Shown piece after piece: positions 8,445-17,649 of a DNA stretch of 51,976 bases. A model generated the notes under the pieces. It had not been told where the DNA came from. It did no database searches and worked only from the letters and a program-made list of their open reading frames with translations. Location: the NCBI GenBank assembly GCA_937892255.1, contig CALAUL010000096.1, forward strand, positions 1 through 51,976, read 5' to 3'. Made by a program: the position numbers and the translations under genes. How positions within the stretch are numbered: the stretch's first letter is position 1; every line of letters begins with the position of its first letter. Source of the stretch: an uncultured Bacteroidales bacterium. Lineage in GTDB: Bacteria > Bacteroidota > Bacteroidia > Bacteroidales > Marinilabiliaceae.

Positions 8445-10025
8445 ATGAGCGGAATAAGTCTTGAAGAGTTTAAAAAGCAGGTAGTCAGAGATTACGAACT
8501 GGCATGTCTGGGCGAAGAGCTGTATAATGCAGCTTTGATAGAGTCCGAATGCCGTTTCGTAACCAAAGGATGCGACATTGCACAAGTGGCATTGGCCAGA
8601 TATATCGCACCCGCTGACAACTACATATCTGCCGGCATAGACTTGACATTGGACTTGTCCCGTGGTAAGGAGACGATAGAGGGATTCTTCGAACGACTTT
8701 ACGCTTCGTCGTCTCTCTCTGTCAGCAACGCTCCTACCGGATTGTTGCCAATAGCCATAGGAGCCACGATGGCAGACAAAGCTCGAAAGCATGATGACGG
8801 AATAACGATTTGTTGCATAGGCGGTGACTTTGTGGCAGACGGTGACTTCTTGGAGTCGGTCTACTGGGCATCGGCACAGCAGTTGCCAATAGCCATCATC
8901 TTGTGGAACAACAGCGGCGAACATACCAACGGCAACCTAATGAAGCAGTTGAGTGGATTTGCCAATATGCGTAAAAATCAACAGACTTTGCAAATTCAAT
9001 CCGTGAAAGGCGGTGATTATTCTGCTTTATGTCGTATCTTTGAGACCCAGTTAAGATTTACGCGCGAACACAATGCTACGTCGCTATTGTTCGTAGAACA
9101 AAGCTATGACTCATTACACCCTTTCGCTCAGTGGATTACAGAGAAAGGTATCGCCGACGAATTGCTGTTGCGAGAGATAGAGTCGAGTTGTAAGCAACGT
9201 GTGGAACGTGAACGTAAGCAGGCTTATTACAAGTCGTTGGTAAGCTCGGCTCCGATTCGTTATAAGATGCGTTCGCTCGACAGTATCAGCGGTGTAGTGG
9301 CAAAAGGACATGCTCAGGCAAAGGTGTTGGAACAAATGCCAAATGCCGTGAATAAAGCCATAGGCATGTCGTTGCGCGGAATGCGTCCCATAGTAGAGGC
9401 GAGTGTGTCGGAGGTGATAAGCAGTATGCTCAATAGCTACAGCAACACGCCACTGGTCATTCGTACCACCGAAACAGCCATAGGCTCGCTCTTGACGGCG
9501 TTGTCCGATACTATGGTTTGTTGCCCGTGCAACAAGAAACAGGCCGATACGCTCTATGAAAGATTAGTGCGAGACGGATATCAAGCAGTCGTGTCGGAGT
9601 TCGGAGACTCGTTCAACGAGAGCCGTTATTCGGACTTTGAAATAGGACATGTGCATATCGAAAATGTCGGAACAGACATCACGATACTCTGTTTCGGAGC
9701 TACCGTAGCTCCTTCTGCCGATGCCGCCAACTTGCTGAAGTCAAAAGGCATATCCGCAGATGTCATTGATATATGTTCGTTGCGACCTTTTGATAAAGAT
9801 GGCTTTGTCTTGGCTTCTTTGCAAAAGACAAGACGTCTGGTAATAGTTGACTGTGACAGATATAGAGCAACTGCTATGTATATCTTGGGTGTGCTGTCGC
9901 TACATGGCAATGCCTTGAGCGGATTGCTCTCTCAGCCGATAGTAGTGAAACCTTCCGATAGACAATCGTTGGTCGAAGCGGGAGACATCTACAAGGCTGT
10001 CGTTGTTGAACTTAATAGAGAATAG
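8445..10025 (+). CDS. Divergent, shortened 2-oxoacid dehydrogenase E1 (alpha-beta fusion) homologue
   Basis: The first half resembles the alpha subunit and the second half the beta subunit of thiamine-diphosphate 2-oxoacid dehydrogenases. The ThDP/Mg motif reads GDF (127-129) through WNN (154-156), where the family normally begins with GDG. The beta part keeps PIVEASVSEVISSML, PLVIRTT and the transketolase C-terminal segment (DITILCFGATV, DVIDICSLRPFD). At 526 residues it is about 150 shorter than the usual fused E1 of Bacteroidetes, and the beta region that normally carries the HSQ loop is compressed. It may have altered activity or be non-catalytic. A DXS identity was considered and is not supported; the true dxs lies at 38379. 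Confidence 0.7.
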   Translation: MSGISLEEFKKQVVRDYELACLGEELYNAALIESECRFVTKGCDIAQVALARYIAPADNYISAGIDLTLDLSRGKETIEGFFERLYASSSLSVSNAPTGLLPIAIGATMADKARKHDDGITICCIGGDFVADGDFLESVYWASAQQLPIAIILWNNSGEHTNGNLMKQLSGFANMRKNQQTLQIQSVKGGDYSALCRIFETQLRFTREHNATSLLFVEQSYDSLHPFAQWITEKGIADELLLREIESSCKQRVERERKQAYYKSLVSSAPIRYKMRSLDSISGVVAKGHAQAKVLEQMPNAVNKAIGMSLRGMRPIVEASVSEVISSMLNSYSNTPLVIRTTETAIGSLLTALSDTMVCCPCNKKQADTLYERLVRDGYQAVVSEFGDSFNESRYSDFEIGHVHIENVGTDITILCFGATVAPSADAANLLKSKGISADVIDICSLRPFDKDGFVLASLQKTRRLVIVDCDRYRATAMYILGVLSLHGNALSGLLSQPIVVKPSDRQSLVEAGDIYKAVVVELNRE

Positions 10026-10045
10026 ATAAGATTAAAGCAAAACGT

Positions 10046-12202
10046 ATGAATAGATTATTGGCATTATTGGCATTAGTACTCTCTTGTGGCTTTGTGTATG
10101 CGCAAGAAGAGGCGGACGAACTATCCGAAGTCTTGTCGGCTTATCTTGACTCGGTAGAGAGCAATACCAGTTCGGGTAATGTCTTTAGGTTTATCGATAT
10201 GGCTTATGCCCTAGCAGAAGAAGAGGGGGCGATTGATATTCAAGACTATTTGATACAGTTAAAATTGACATCGTACCATGCTATGGGTCAATATCAACGC
10301 ACCATAGAGTATGCTGATAGTCTTATGACGTTAGAAGATTTAATATCAGAGAATTTCGGGTTGTATAACATTACGATGTATCTTAAAGTCCTATCTTATA
10401 TTGAGTTGGGCAAGTATCGCACAGCCATAGAGATAGCGACGGAGGTTTATAATGAGAGTCAGAGTATACCAGATGACCAAGAACAAGGCGTTTTGAAAGA
10501 TAATTTCAGTTTGAGCTGCAACGCCTTGACATGTATAGGTCTTGCCAATAGCGAGATGGGTATGGTGAATGAGGCAATAAAGAACTTCACGGAGTGCGTA
10601 CAACGTATTGACGAGAGCGAGTTTAAGAGTTTTTTGCTCGCACAGAAGTTGGAGACTCAGACATTCTTGATGTTGGCAGCTCAGAAACTTGAGGACAAGA
10701 ATGAGGCTTTGAAATATTTGGATTCGTATGCAAAAGCTATCGAAGAGTTTAAAACAGAACGTGAAGGGACGGAGTTCGAATCGACTCCTTTAGAGGACTA
10801 CGAGATGCTTATGCACGTGGGATATGCCATGGTATACTGTGACTTGAACGAGACGGAAAAAGCCTATGAGCATATCAGAGAGGCAGAAAGGATAATTGAT
10901 GAATACAACGATATTGTAGATCAGTATTATGCCGAACTTGACAGAGCTCGTGCCAAGTATTATAATAAGATAGGAGACGCAGAATCTGCTCTGATCTCAG
11001 CAGAAAACGCATTCGAATATCACAAAGAGGTGTCGAAGGTGCAAGGTCAAATTCAGTCGTTGAAGGACAAAATGGACGCTCTTAATGCTTTGCAACGTTA
11101 TCCGGAGATATACGACGTTGCCAAGCGTATCATTACACTCTCTGATACTCTCAGCGCACAACGTCTCAACTCGTCGTTGGACGAAATGCAGACAATGATG
11201 GAAGTCGACAAGTTGGAAAGAGAAGCCAATGAATTGGAAAACCAACGTAAGATGTGGATTCTCGTGTCGGTGATTGTTCTGATGGCTGCTTTCGCCGGCT
11301 TTGCTCTAATGAAACGTCACCGTGACAAAGAGAAACAACGTATCCTTACCGAGCAGAAGAAACTCCTCGAGGAAGAGGTGGAACGTCAGACTCATGAGTT
11401 GCGCGAACAGAGAGACGAAATCGAACAAAAGAACAGAGATATCACCGACTCTATCAACTACGCACAGCGTATCCAAAACTCTATCTTGCCCGATATGTCG
11501 ATGTTTAGCAATCAGGGTATCGAAGGTGCTTTTGCCTTCTTCATTCCTTGTCATATCGTCTCGGGCGATTTCTATTGGGCGTATATGCGTGATAGCAAGA
11601 TTTTCTTTGCATGCGCCGACTGTACCGGTCATGGTGTCCCGGGGGCATTCATGAGCATGATAGGTACAACGATATTGAACGACTTATGCAAGCGTCCCGA
11701 GCAACCATCTCCAAGCGAAATGCTCGAATTGCTTCACATTAACCTCCTTGCCGTGTTGCAGCAGAGTGGCGAAGAAGATTCTCGTGACGGTATGGATATC
11801 GCTATAATGGAATATGACATTACTACGCAGAAAGTGGTAGTCAGTGGTGCGCGTCGTCCGGTGTATATTTACACCAACGGTGAACGTATAGAGTATAAGG
11901 CCGCCAAACGTTCTATCGGAGAACGTGATTATAACCGTGACAATATGCCGTTTACTCAAGAGGAATATCAGCTCTCAAAGGGCGATACGGTATATATGTG
12001 TTCTGATGGTCTGCCTGACCAGTTCGGTGGTTCGACGCCTAAGGGCAAACGCTTGCTTTCCGGCGGTCTGAAACGTATGTTGGACGCCATAGTGGATTTG
12101 CCTATCCGACAGCAACAGTCTGAAATCGAAAAGCTCTATTGGGAGTGGCGTAACGACAAAGAACAACTCGACGATATTTCGTTGGTCGGAGTCAGAGTAT
12201 AG
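10046..12202 (+). CDS. TPR-containing membrane SpoIIE/PP2C-type protein phosphatase
   Basis: This 718-residue protein has a signal peptide (ends near VYAQE), a periplasmic helical region of TPR-like repeats (about 30-340), a transmembrane segment at about 404-422, a charged coiled coil to about 470, and a cytoplasmic PP2C/SpoIIE phosphatase domain (about 495-718). Metal-binding acids are seen in IVSGDFYWA, ACADCTGHGVPGAFMS, SDGLPDQFGG and the C-terminal DDISLVGV. The design is common in Bacteroidetes, where an external signal is thought to control dephosphorylation of a cytoplasmic partner such as an anti-sigma-factor antagonist. No such partner is encoded nearby. It starts 20 bp after the E1-like gene. 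Confidence 0.88.
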   Translation: MNRLLALLALVLSCGFVYAQEEADELSEVLSAYLDSVESNTSSGNVFRFIDMAYALAEEEGAIDIQDYLIQLKLTSYHAMGQYQRTIEYADSLMTLEDLISENFGLYNITMYLKVLSYIELGKYRTAIEIATEVYNESQSIPDDQEQGVLKDNFSLSCNALTCIGLANSEMGMVNEAIKNFTECVQRIDESEFKSFLLAQKLETQTFLMLAAQKLEDKNEALKYLDSYAKAIEEFKTEREGTEFESTPLEDYEMLMHVGYAMVYCDLNETEKAYEHIREAERIIDEYNDIVDQYYAELDRARAKYYNKIGDAESALISAENAFEYHKEVSKVQGQIQSLKDKMDALNALQRYPEIYDVAKRIITLSDTLSAQRLNSSLDEMQTMMEVDKLEREANELENQRKMWILVSVIVLMAAFAGFALMKRHRDKEKQRILTEQKKLLEEEVERQTHELREQRDEIEQKNRDITDSINYAQRIQNSILPDMSMFSNQGIEGAFAFFIPCHIVSGDFYWAYMRDSKIFFACADCTGHGVPGAFMSMIGTTILNDLCKRPEQPSPSEMLELLHINLLAVLQQSGEEDSRDGMDIAIMEYDITTQKVVVSGARRPVYIYTNGERIEYKAAKRSIGERDYNRDNMPFTQEEYQLSKGDTVYMCSDGLPDQFGGSTPKGKRLLSGGLKRMLDAIVDLPIRQQQSEIEKLYWEWRNDKEQLDDISLVGVRV

Positions 12203-12214
12203 CCGTCGGGGTAG

Positions 12215-13393
12215 ATGAAGGTCTTGTTTCTTGCAGCGTGGTATCCCGATAGATATGATGCAATGTCGGGACTGTTTGTCCGAAAACATGCCGAAGCCGT
12301 GTTGAGGTTTTGCAATGTGTCGGTGCTCTATTTCGTCGCAGACTCCAATGTGTCGGATTTTGAGGTCGTAGAGCAGTCTACAAATGGCGTCGTTGAGGTA
12401 TATGTCTATTATCCTTATTTGAAAGGGGCGTTTCGCAGACCGAGCAAACTGCTAAATTACATACGTGCTTTTGTCAAAGGATATCGTTATCTGTTTGACC
12501 ATTGGGGAAAACCTGATGTGTGTCAGGCAAATGTCATGACACGTTGTGCTGTCTTGGCGTATTTCATTAAATTTCTTTATGGCATTCCGTATGTCATAGT
12601 CGAACATTGGAGCCGTTATTTGCCGCAAGATTTTCATTTCACCGGTGTGCCCCGTAAATGGGCTACAAAGTTCGTGGTCAGAAGAGCCGGCTATGTGCTC
12701 GCTGTCTCGCAGGTGTTAAAGGAAGCGATGCTCTCTCTCGGACTCTCTAATCCTAAGTTCGGTGTTGTAAACAATGTCGTCGATGATAGATACTATGCCG
12801 ATTTAACGTCAAATCCCAAAGGAAAGATAAAGATTCTGCATGTCTCATGTTTCGATGAGCCTTCAAAGAATTTGAAGGGCATTTTAGACGCCGTCAGTCT
12901 GTTGTCAAAGCAAACGACGAACTTCGAACTGAATGTAATAGGTCATGGACCGGATTACGATATGATAGTCGACTACTCGGAGACGTTGCAGTTGCGTGAT
13001 AGGTTTGTGTTCTTCAAGGGCTTGCAACCTCCGGACGTCGTTGCGCAGGAGATGATGAAGAGCGATTTCTTTGTTCTCTTTTCCAATTTCGAGACTGCTT
13101 CGGTTGTGGTGTGTGAGGCATTAGCTGCAGGTTTGCCAATAGTGGCATCGGAGATTTGCCAGATACCGAAGATGATTCGTCAGGGCGTCGATATGTTGGT
13201 GCCGGCAAGAGATGTGAAGGCTCTCTCTATGGCGATGCTCGAAATGATGCAATGTTGTAGGTGTATAGACCGATCGGCAATCAGAGAGGCGGGCATTAAA
13301 TACAGTTATTCGGCTGTCGGTCGTTATCTGTTTGATATATACAATGAGGTGTTGTCTGTTGGCACACAGAAGAAGTTTGATACTACGGCGTGA
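12215..13393 (+). CDS. Glycosyltransferase family 4 protein
   Basis: This 392-residue GT-B fold enzyme likely transfers a sugar in synthesis of a cell-surface polysaccharide. The N-terminal half begins KVLFLAAWYPD with a GLFVRKHAEA segment typical of GT4 acceptor domains. The C-terminal half has IKILHVSCFD, the FKGLQPPDVVAQEM segment and the nucleotide-sugar EALAAGLPIVAS motif. It ends in a four-base GTGA overlap with the flippase gene, so the two are coupled. The donor and acceptor cannot be told from sequence. Confidence 0.88.
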   Translation: MKVLFLAAWYPDRYDAMSGLFVRKHAEAVLRFCNVSVLYFVADSNVSDFEVVEQSTNGVVEVYVYYPYLKGAFRRPSKLLNYIRAFVKGYRYLFDHWGKPDVCQANVMTRCAVLAYFIKFLYGIPYVIVEHWSRYLPQDFHFTGVPRKWATKFVVRRAGYVLAVSQVLKEAMLSLGLSNPKFGVVNNVVDDRYYADLTSNPKGKIKILHVSCFDEPSKNLKGILDAVSLLSKQTTNFELNVIGHGPDYDMIVDYSETLQLRDRFVFFKGLQPPDVVAQEMMKSDFFVLFSNFETASVVVCEALAAGLPIVASEICQIPKMIRQGVDMLVPARDVKALSMAMLEMMQCCRCIDRSAIREAGIKYSYSAVGRYLFDIYNEVLSVGTQKKFDTTA

Positions 13394-14628
13394 TACAGAA
13401 ACTTAAGAACATACTGACGTCAAAGGTCTTTGCCAACTACAGCCACATGACTGTTTCGCAGTTGGTAAATGTCGTTGTGAGCCTCTGTATCTATCCTATT
13501 GTCATTAGAATATTAGGTGCTGAGGTCTACGGTGTATACGTCTTTGCCGTGGCGATAATGTACAATATGAAGGTCTTTGTTGACTTTGGACTGACTACGC
13601 CCGTCGTAAAGCGTTTTATTGATTGCAATTGCGATAGGGAAGGGGAGAATAAGGTTGTCACGGTGGTGGTCATGGTGAGGTGTGCATTCTTCATGCTGTT
13701 GTTCGGATTGCTGCTGTTGACGGTGTCGTGTGTGCCGTTGTTGAGAGATAATGCCTGTGTGTATGCCGTCGTTGCAATGCAGATTGTGGCTGATATCTTC
13801 TCTTTCGCGTGGGTGTATCAGGCAAGGCAAAAGATGCATATCGTCACGTATATCAATATTTGCGCCAAGGTGGTCTCTATTCCGTTGATTTTGTTGTTTG
13901 TAAAGTCTCCCTCGGATTTGTATGTGTTTGCTTTGCTGAATAGTGCTTTCTTGTTGCTGGGGGCGTTCTTTGTGACAATGCATCTTTTGAGAGTGGAGAA
14001 GTTGCGTCTTGTTCGCGTGACGACAAACGAGGTGAAGAGTATCTTGGCGGAAGGTCTGCCTTTCATATCTTCGGACCTTATCGGGACGATACGCAACGAG
14101 GTCGCTGTGCTCTTTGTCGGTTCGTATCTCGGAATGCGCGAAGTGGCTATCTATGACCTCGCAAACAAGATTATTTCTGTGCCTCGAACATTCATCGTGA
14201 ATATCAATAGGGCTATCTATCCCGATGTCTTGTCCACAAACAAATATGATGTCCGGAGGTTGATACGCTACGAATATCTGCTTGGCATGGCGGTCATTGT
14301 TGCAATAGCATTATTCGGATATTGGGCTGTGCTGTTGTTGGGCGGAGCAGAGATGACGGAGGCTTATGGTGTCAGTGTGATATTGAGTGCCAGTATTCTG
14401 ACATGGCTTGTCGCAGAGGCGTATGTCAACTTTGTCTTTGTCCCCTCTCGCAGGTATAATTTAGTCACTAAGAAGCAGGTTTTCGCCGTGTGTTGTTTCC
14501 TTGTGGTGTGTATCCCGCTGATGTATCTCTATTGTAATGTTTATGCATTTACTATATCTCTTGTCTTGTCGGAAGCTGCCGATATGCTCTATTGCCGTTA
14601 TGCGACACGCAGACTGAAGTTGCTCTAA
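13390..14628 (+). CDS. Polysaccharide/oligosaccharide flippase (Wzx-like, MOP superfamily)
   Basis: This 412-residue integral membrane protein has about 12 hydrophobic segments and the N-terminal pattern VSQLVNVVVSLCIYPIVIR found in polysaccharide exporters of the MOP superfamily. It probably flips a lipid-linked glycan across the inner membrane. The start is GTG, overlapping the stop of the glycosyltransferase gene by four bases. A central FISSDLIGTIRNEVAVLFVG segment matches the second-half repeat of the family. No terminator of good quality follows; a weak 7-bp hairpin lies at about 14643-14667. Confidence 0.85.
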   Translation: MIQKLKNILTSKVFANYSHMTVSQLVNVVVSLCIYPIVIRILGAEVYGVYVFAVAIMYNMKVFVDFGLTTPVVKRFIDCNCDREGENKVVTVVVMVRCAFFMLLFGLLLLTVSCVPLLRDNACVYAVVAMQIVADIFSFAWVYQARQKMHIVTYINICAKVVSIPLILLFVKSPSDLYVFALLNSAFLLLGAFFVTMHLLRVEKLRLVRVTTNEVKSILAEGLPFISSDLIGTIRNEVAVLFVGSYLGMREVAIYDLANKIISVPRTFIVNINRAIYPDVLSTNKYDVRRLIRYEYLLGMAVIVAIALFGYWAVLLLGGAEMTEAYGVSVILSASILTWLVAEAYVNFVFVPSRRYNLVTKKQVFAVCCFLVVCIPLMYLYCNVYAFTISLVLSEAADMLYCRYATRRLKLL

Positions 14629-14737
14629 ACATTCTTGCCTTTGTGTCGATAGTCAGATGACACAAGTTTTGGTCGTGCGTGCCTCTTCCCCGTGTTTCCT
14701 AAAGTCTCGCTCAATTACGCCAAAATGTCAGATAGTC

Positions 14738-14817
14738 AAAGTGCACCTTCTTGCGCCACATCGTAACGAAAAGAGATTTTCGCTCCGTTCTTCAGGCTTA
14801 TCGAAAAGGTGCACTTT
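14738..14817. repeat. 12-bp inverted repeat around a 56-bp loop
   Basis: AAAGTGCACCTT at 14738-14749 is the exact reverse complement of AAGGTGCACTTT at 14806-14817. The interior contains a second small hairpin (CGAAAA gaga TTTTCG). It lies directly past the stop of the decayed T9SS cargo gene and may be its terminator region or a small element. No transposase is present. Confidence 0.65.
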
Positions 14818-15068
14818 CATGCTTGCTTGTCGTCATGCAAGGCAACGGCCTTTCTGCACCCAACTTTGAAACTCTTGTCGCCTACGGTAACGATATAAAC
14901 GCCCGACTGCGGCAGACGAATTGTCATTGCCCTCTATGGTGTAGACTATCTTAACTAACGTATTGGCATTATCTTTTAGATATATAGGATATAAGTCTCC
15001 CTGTGACCAGTCGCCTATGTATTCGCCCGTGTAACCCTTGCCGGATCATATTTCTTCAAATATAAAAC
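14818..15068 (-). pseudogene. Decayed 3' end of a T9SS (Por) secreted protein gene
   Basis: On the minus strand the last codons read TIRLPQSGVYIVTVGDKSFK followed by VGCRKAV, the typical type A C-terminal sorting domain of type IX secretion cargo (family pattern GVYIV.VG.KS.KV). Upstream, in another frame, is SGKGYTGEYIGDWSQGDLY and then IYLKDNANTLVKIVYTIEGN, consistent with the end of a cargo domain. The two parts are separated by a frameshift near 14932-14938, and a TGA interrupts the frame near 15050. The rest of the gene is absent. This indicates the lineage has or had T9SS and lost this cargo gene. Confidence 0.75.
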
Positions 15069-15262
15069 TTTTTAAACACAAACTTGTCATCTCCACGTGC
15101 TCGGATTGGCAGGCTACAGCGATTTATCGCTATATGTCACCAACGTAATGCCTCCCCCAAAAAAGTGCTTCAAAGTGACCGAAATATCTGTTCCCATGCT
15201 GTATGATGAACTATTTAATGAAATTCAAAACTGCTCCTTATACTATCTCTCTTTATTTTGTT

Positions 15263-15270
15263 TATCTTTG
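15263..15270 (+). promoter_or_regulatory. -7 element upstream of argS
   Basis: TATCTTTG matches TAnnTTTG and lies 14 bp before the argS ATG. No TTG was found at the expected -33 distance. Confidence 0.55.
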
Positions 15271-15284
15271 CGCCTTGATTTGAA

Positions 15285-17087
15285 ATGCAATATAATATGA
15301 ATATCGAACAACGTCTTCAACAATCTGTAGCCGCTGCGGTGGCTAAGTTGTACGGGCAGGAGGTCGCTCCTGAATCTATACAGGTCAACCTCACTCGCAA
15401 AGACCAAAATGGTGACTATACCGTCGTGGTGTTCCCTCTTCTGAAGGTATCGAAGAAGAGCCCCGATGTTACAGGTCAGGAACTCGGTGCAGAGATTATC
15501 TCGGCCGTTCCCGATGTGGCTTCTTTCGAGGCTGTCAAAGGTTTCCTTAACCTTACTCTCTCTCCGGAATATTGGCTCGGCATTCTCAACAATGCCGCTT
15601 CTGACAACGACTACGGCTATCGTCATGCCGACGAAAAGTCGCCTCTCGTGATGATAGAGTACTCTTCTCCTAACACCAACAAGCCTCTTCACCTCGGTCA
15701 TATCCGCAACAACCTGCTCGGTTATTCGTTGTCGCGCCTTCTCAGCGTCTGCGGCAACAAGGTTGTGAAGACCAATATCGTCAACGACCGCGGTATACAT
15801 ATCTGCAAGAGTATGCTCGCTTGGCAGAAATGGGGCAACGGCGCAACGCCGGACTCGACAGGTATTAAGGGCGACCACCTCGTTGGCGACTACTACGTGA
15901 AGTTCGACAAGGAATACAAAGCCGAACTGTCTGCCCTCGAGGCTCAAGGCATGAGCAAAGAGGAGGCTGAAGAGAAGTCGCAACTCATGGCCGAAGCTCG
16001 TGAGATGCTCCGTAAGTGGGAAGCAGGCGACGTTGATGTTCGCGCTATGTGGGAGATGATGAACAAATGGGTCTACGCCGGTTTCGACGAGACATATAAG
16101 CTCCTCGGTGTTGACTTCGACAAGATTTATTACGAGTCAAACACTTTCAAAGTAGGCCGCGACCAAGTCCTCGAAGGTCTCGAAAAAGGTAAGTTTTACC
16201 GCCGTGAAGATGGCTCGGTATGGGCTGACCTTACCGAGAACGGCCTCGACGAGAAACTCCTGCTCCGCAAAGACGGCACTTCGGTCTACATGACACAAGA
16301 TATAGGCACTGCCAAAGAGCGTTTCAACGACTACCCCATTGACAAGATGGTATATGTCGTGGGCAACGAGCAGAATTACCACTTTCAGGTTCTCTCTATC
16401 CTCCTCGACCGTCTCGGCTTCGAGTGGGGCAAGGACTTGGTGCACTTCTCTTACGGTATGGTTGAACTTCCCGAAGGCAAGATGAAGAGCCGCGAAGGTA
16501 CTGTCGTTGACGCCGACGACCTCGTAGCCGACATGATTGCCACAGCTCGCGAAATGGGCAAGGAACAGGGAAAACTCGACGGATACAGCGAAGAAGAGGC
16601 TGAGGCTGTCTATAAGACATTGGCTCTCGGTGCGTTGAAGTACTTCATCTTGAAGGTTGACCCGAAGAAGAATATGACATTCAACCCCAAAGAGTCTATT
16701 GACTTCAATGGCAATACGGGTCCGTTCTGCCAATACTCATACGTGCGTGTGCAGTCTATATTGCGCAAAGCGGCCGAAGCAGGCTTCTCTCCGAAGATTG
16801 CTTCCGACGGCTCGGCTCTCTCGGCTAAGGAGATTCAGCTCCTGCGAATGGTAGAGCAGTTCCCTAACGTGGTGGCTGAGGCGGGCGACATCTACAGTCC
16901 GGCGGTCATCGCCAACTTCGCTTACGACCTCGCTCGTGAGTTCAACCAGTTCTATCACGATTTCCCTATCATGAAGGAGACCGACGCAGTGAAACGCGAT
17001 ATGCGTCTTGCTCTCTGTCAGGTGGTGGGTAAGACAATCAAGAATGCTCTTTGGATTTTAGGCATCGACGTTCCGGAGAGAATGTAA
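15285..17087 (+). CDS. argS: Arginyl-tRNA synthetase
   Basis: This 600-residue class I synthetase charges tRNA-Arg in the cytoplasm. It has the HIGH-type motif HLGH (136-139) in NKPLHLGHIRNN and a KMSKS-type motif KMKS (399-402) in GKMKSREGT. The N-terminal region is the arginine-tRNA D-loop recognition domain and the C-terminal region the DALR anticodon-binding domain. An internal ATG lies at 15297, so the protein could start four codons later. The gene uses many C-ending codons compared with neighbours such as ileS, as expected for strong expression. A strong terminator follows. Confidence 0.97.
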   Translation: MQYNMNIEQRLQQSVAAAVAKLYGQEVAPESIQVNLTRKDQNGDYTVVVFPLLKVSKKSPDVTGQELGAEIISAVPDVASFEAVKGFLNLTLSPEYWLGILNNAASDNDYGYRHADEKSPLVMIEYSSPNTNKPLHLGHIRNNLLGYSLSRLLSVCGNKVVKTNIVNDRGIHICKSMLAWQKWGNGATPDSTGIKGDHLVGDYYVKFDKEYKAELSALEAQGMSKEEAEEKSQLMAEAREMLRKWEAGDVDVRAMWEMMNKWVYAGFDETYKLLGVDFDKIYYESNTFKVGRDQVLEGLEKGKFYRREDGSVWADLTENGLDEKLLLRKDGTSVYMTQDIGTAKERFNDYPIDKMVYVVGNEQNYHFQVLSILLDRLGFEWGKDLVHFSYGMVELPEGKMKSREGTVVDADDLVADMIATAREMGKEQGKLDGYSEEEAEAVYKTLALGALKYFILKVDPKKNMTFNPKESIDFNGNTGPFCQYSYVRVQSILRKAAEAGFSPKIASDGSALSAKEIQLLRMVEQFPNVVAEAGDIYSPAVIANFAYDLAREFNQFYHDFPIMKETDAVKRDMRLALCQVVGKTIKNALWILGIDVPERM

Positions 17088-17111
17088 GAAGTCGTTAATA
17101 GCGACAAACCA

Positions 17112-17167
17112 TATAATGCCGTTGCAACAGTATTTCGGACGACTGTTGCAACGGTTTGTTTTTTGAC
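17112..17167 (+). terminator. Terminator of argS
   Basis: CCGTTGCAACAGT (17119-17131) pairs perfectly with ACTGTTGCAACGG (17142-17154), followed by TTTGTTTTTT. The 13-bp stem makes this one of the strongest terminators in the window. Confidence 0.9.
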
Positions 17168-17636
17168 AATATCGGCATAGCCCGTTACCGAAAATCCCAA
17201 CGTCTCACTATCCCATGCCAATGCCATGAATATAACACATAACGTTCAGACGGGGGCAAAAGCATTGTCTCTGTTTTGACCTGCACGGCGCAGATGATGA
17301 ACGTTATTCGCATTTGCCAATCACACGCCTTTGTCATCATCGCAATATCAACGATTGATGCACCCTCGCACCTACTCCAATAACCTCTCGCTTTTCTAAC
17401 TCACGATTGCCTTTATCACCCTTGTACTCTCGACATTTTGTAAAAATGTCGGCAGATGACCCTTCCTACACCGGGGGCACACCGCAACGACGCCATTGTC
17501 GTTACGGCGGATATATGCACGCCCCTCCGCACAAAAAACGGTGCTCGGCAATATCTCTGTGTTAGTAATGTAACACGAACTCCTTGTCAATAAGCTATTT
17601 ATACTCGTTCTATCCTTTAGTTTCCGTATTTTCGTA
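17168..17636. other. Gene-free stretch between argS terminator and the next promoter
   Basis: I find no gene with good support here. The only minus-strand frame (17396-17590) has a CPRC pair but no family match that I recognise. The stretch holds a compact hairpin at 17431-17451, listed separately. Confidence 0.6.
17429..17460. repeat. Compact hairpin, copy 1 (CGAC-T-tract / A-tract-GTCG)
   Basis: CGACATTTT (17431-17439), a three-base loop and AAAATGTCG (17443-17451) form a perfect 9-bp hairpin. The flanks (TCT before, AGATGA after) also match the longer hairpin at 51694-51730, so the two are probably copies of one dispersed palindrome. Confidence 0.6.
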
Positions 17637-17644
17637 TATATTTG
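17637..17644 (+). promoter_or_regulatory. -7 element of the small basic protein gene
   Basis: TATATTTG matches TAnnTTTG. The ATG begins 6 bases after it, so the transcript would start at or within a base or two of the start codon. Confidence 0.6.
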
Positions 17645-17649
17645 CAGCC

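Noticed and set aside
8445..10025. The ThDP protein as a second DXS or a transketolase
   Set aside because: The order of segments matches E1 alpha then E1 beta, and the DXS-specific motifs seen in the true dxs at 38379 are missing.
14738..14817. Inverted repeat as ends of an insertion sequence
   Set aside because: Only 56 bp lie between the arms, no transposase or target-site duplication is visible.
14657..15300. Small plus-strand frames between the flippase gene and argS
   Set aside because: They overlie the minus-strand T9SS relic and the inverted repeat and have no coding character of their own.
17396..17590. Minus-strand 64-codon frame with a CPRC pair (possible zinc ribbon)
   Set aside because: Only one Cys pair, no promoter or supported start, and overlap with a hairpin repeat; I cannot support it as a gene.
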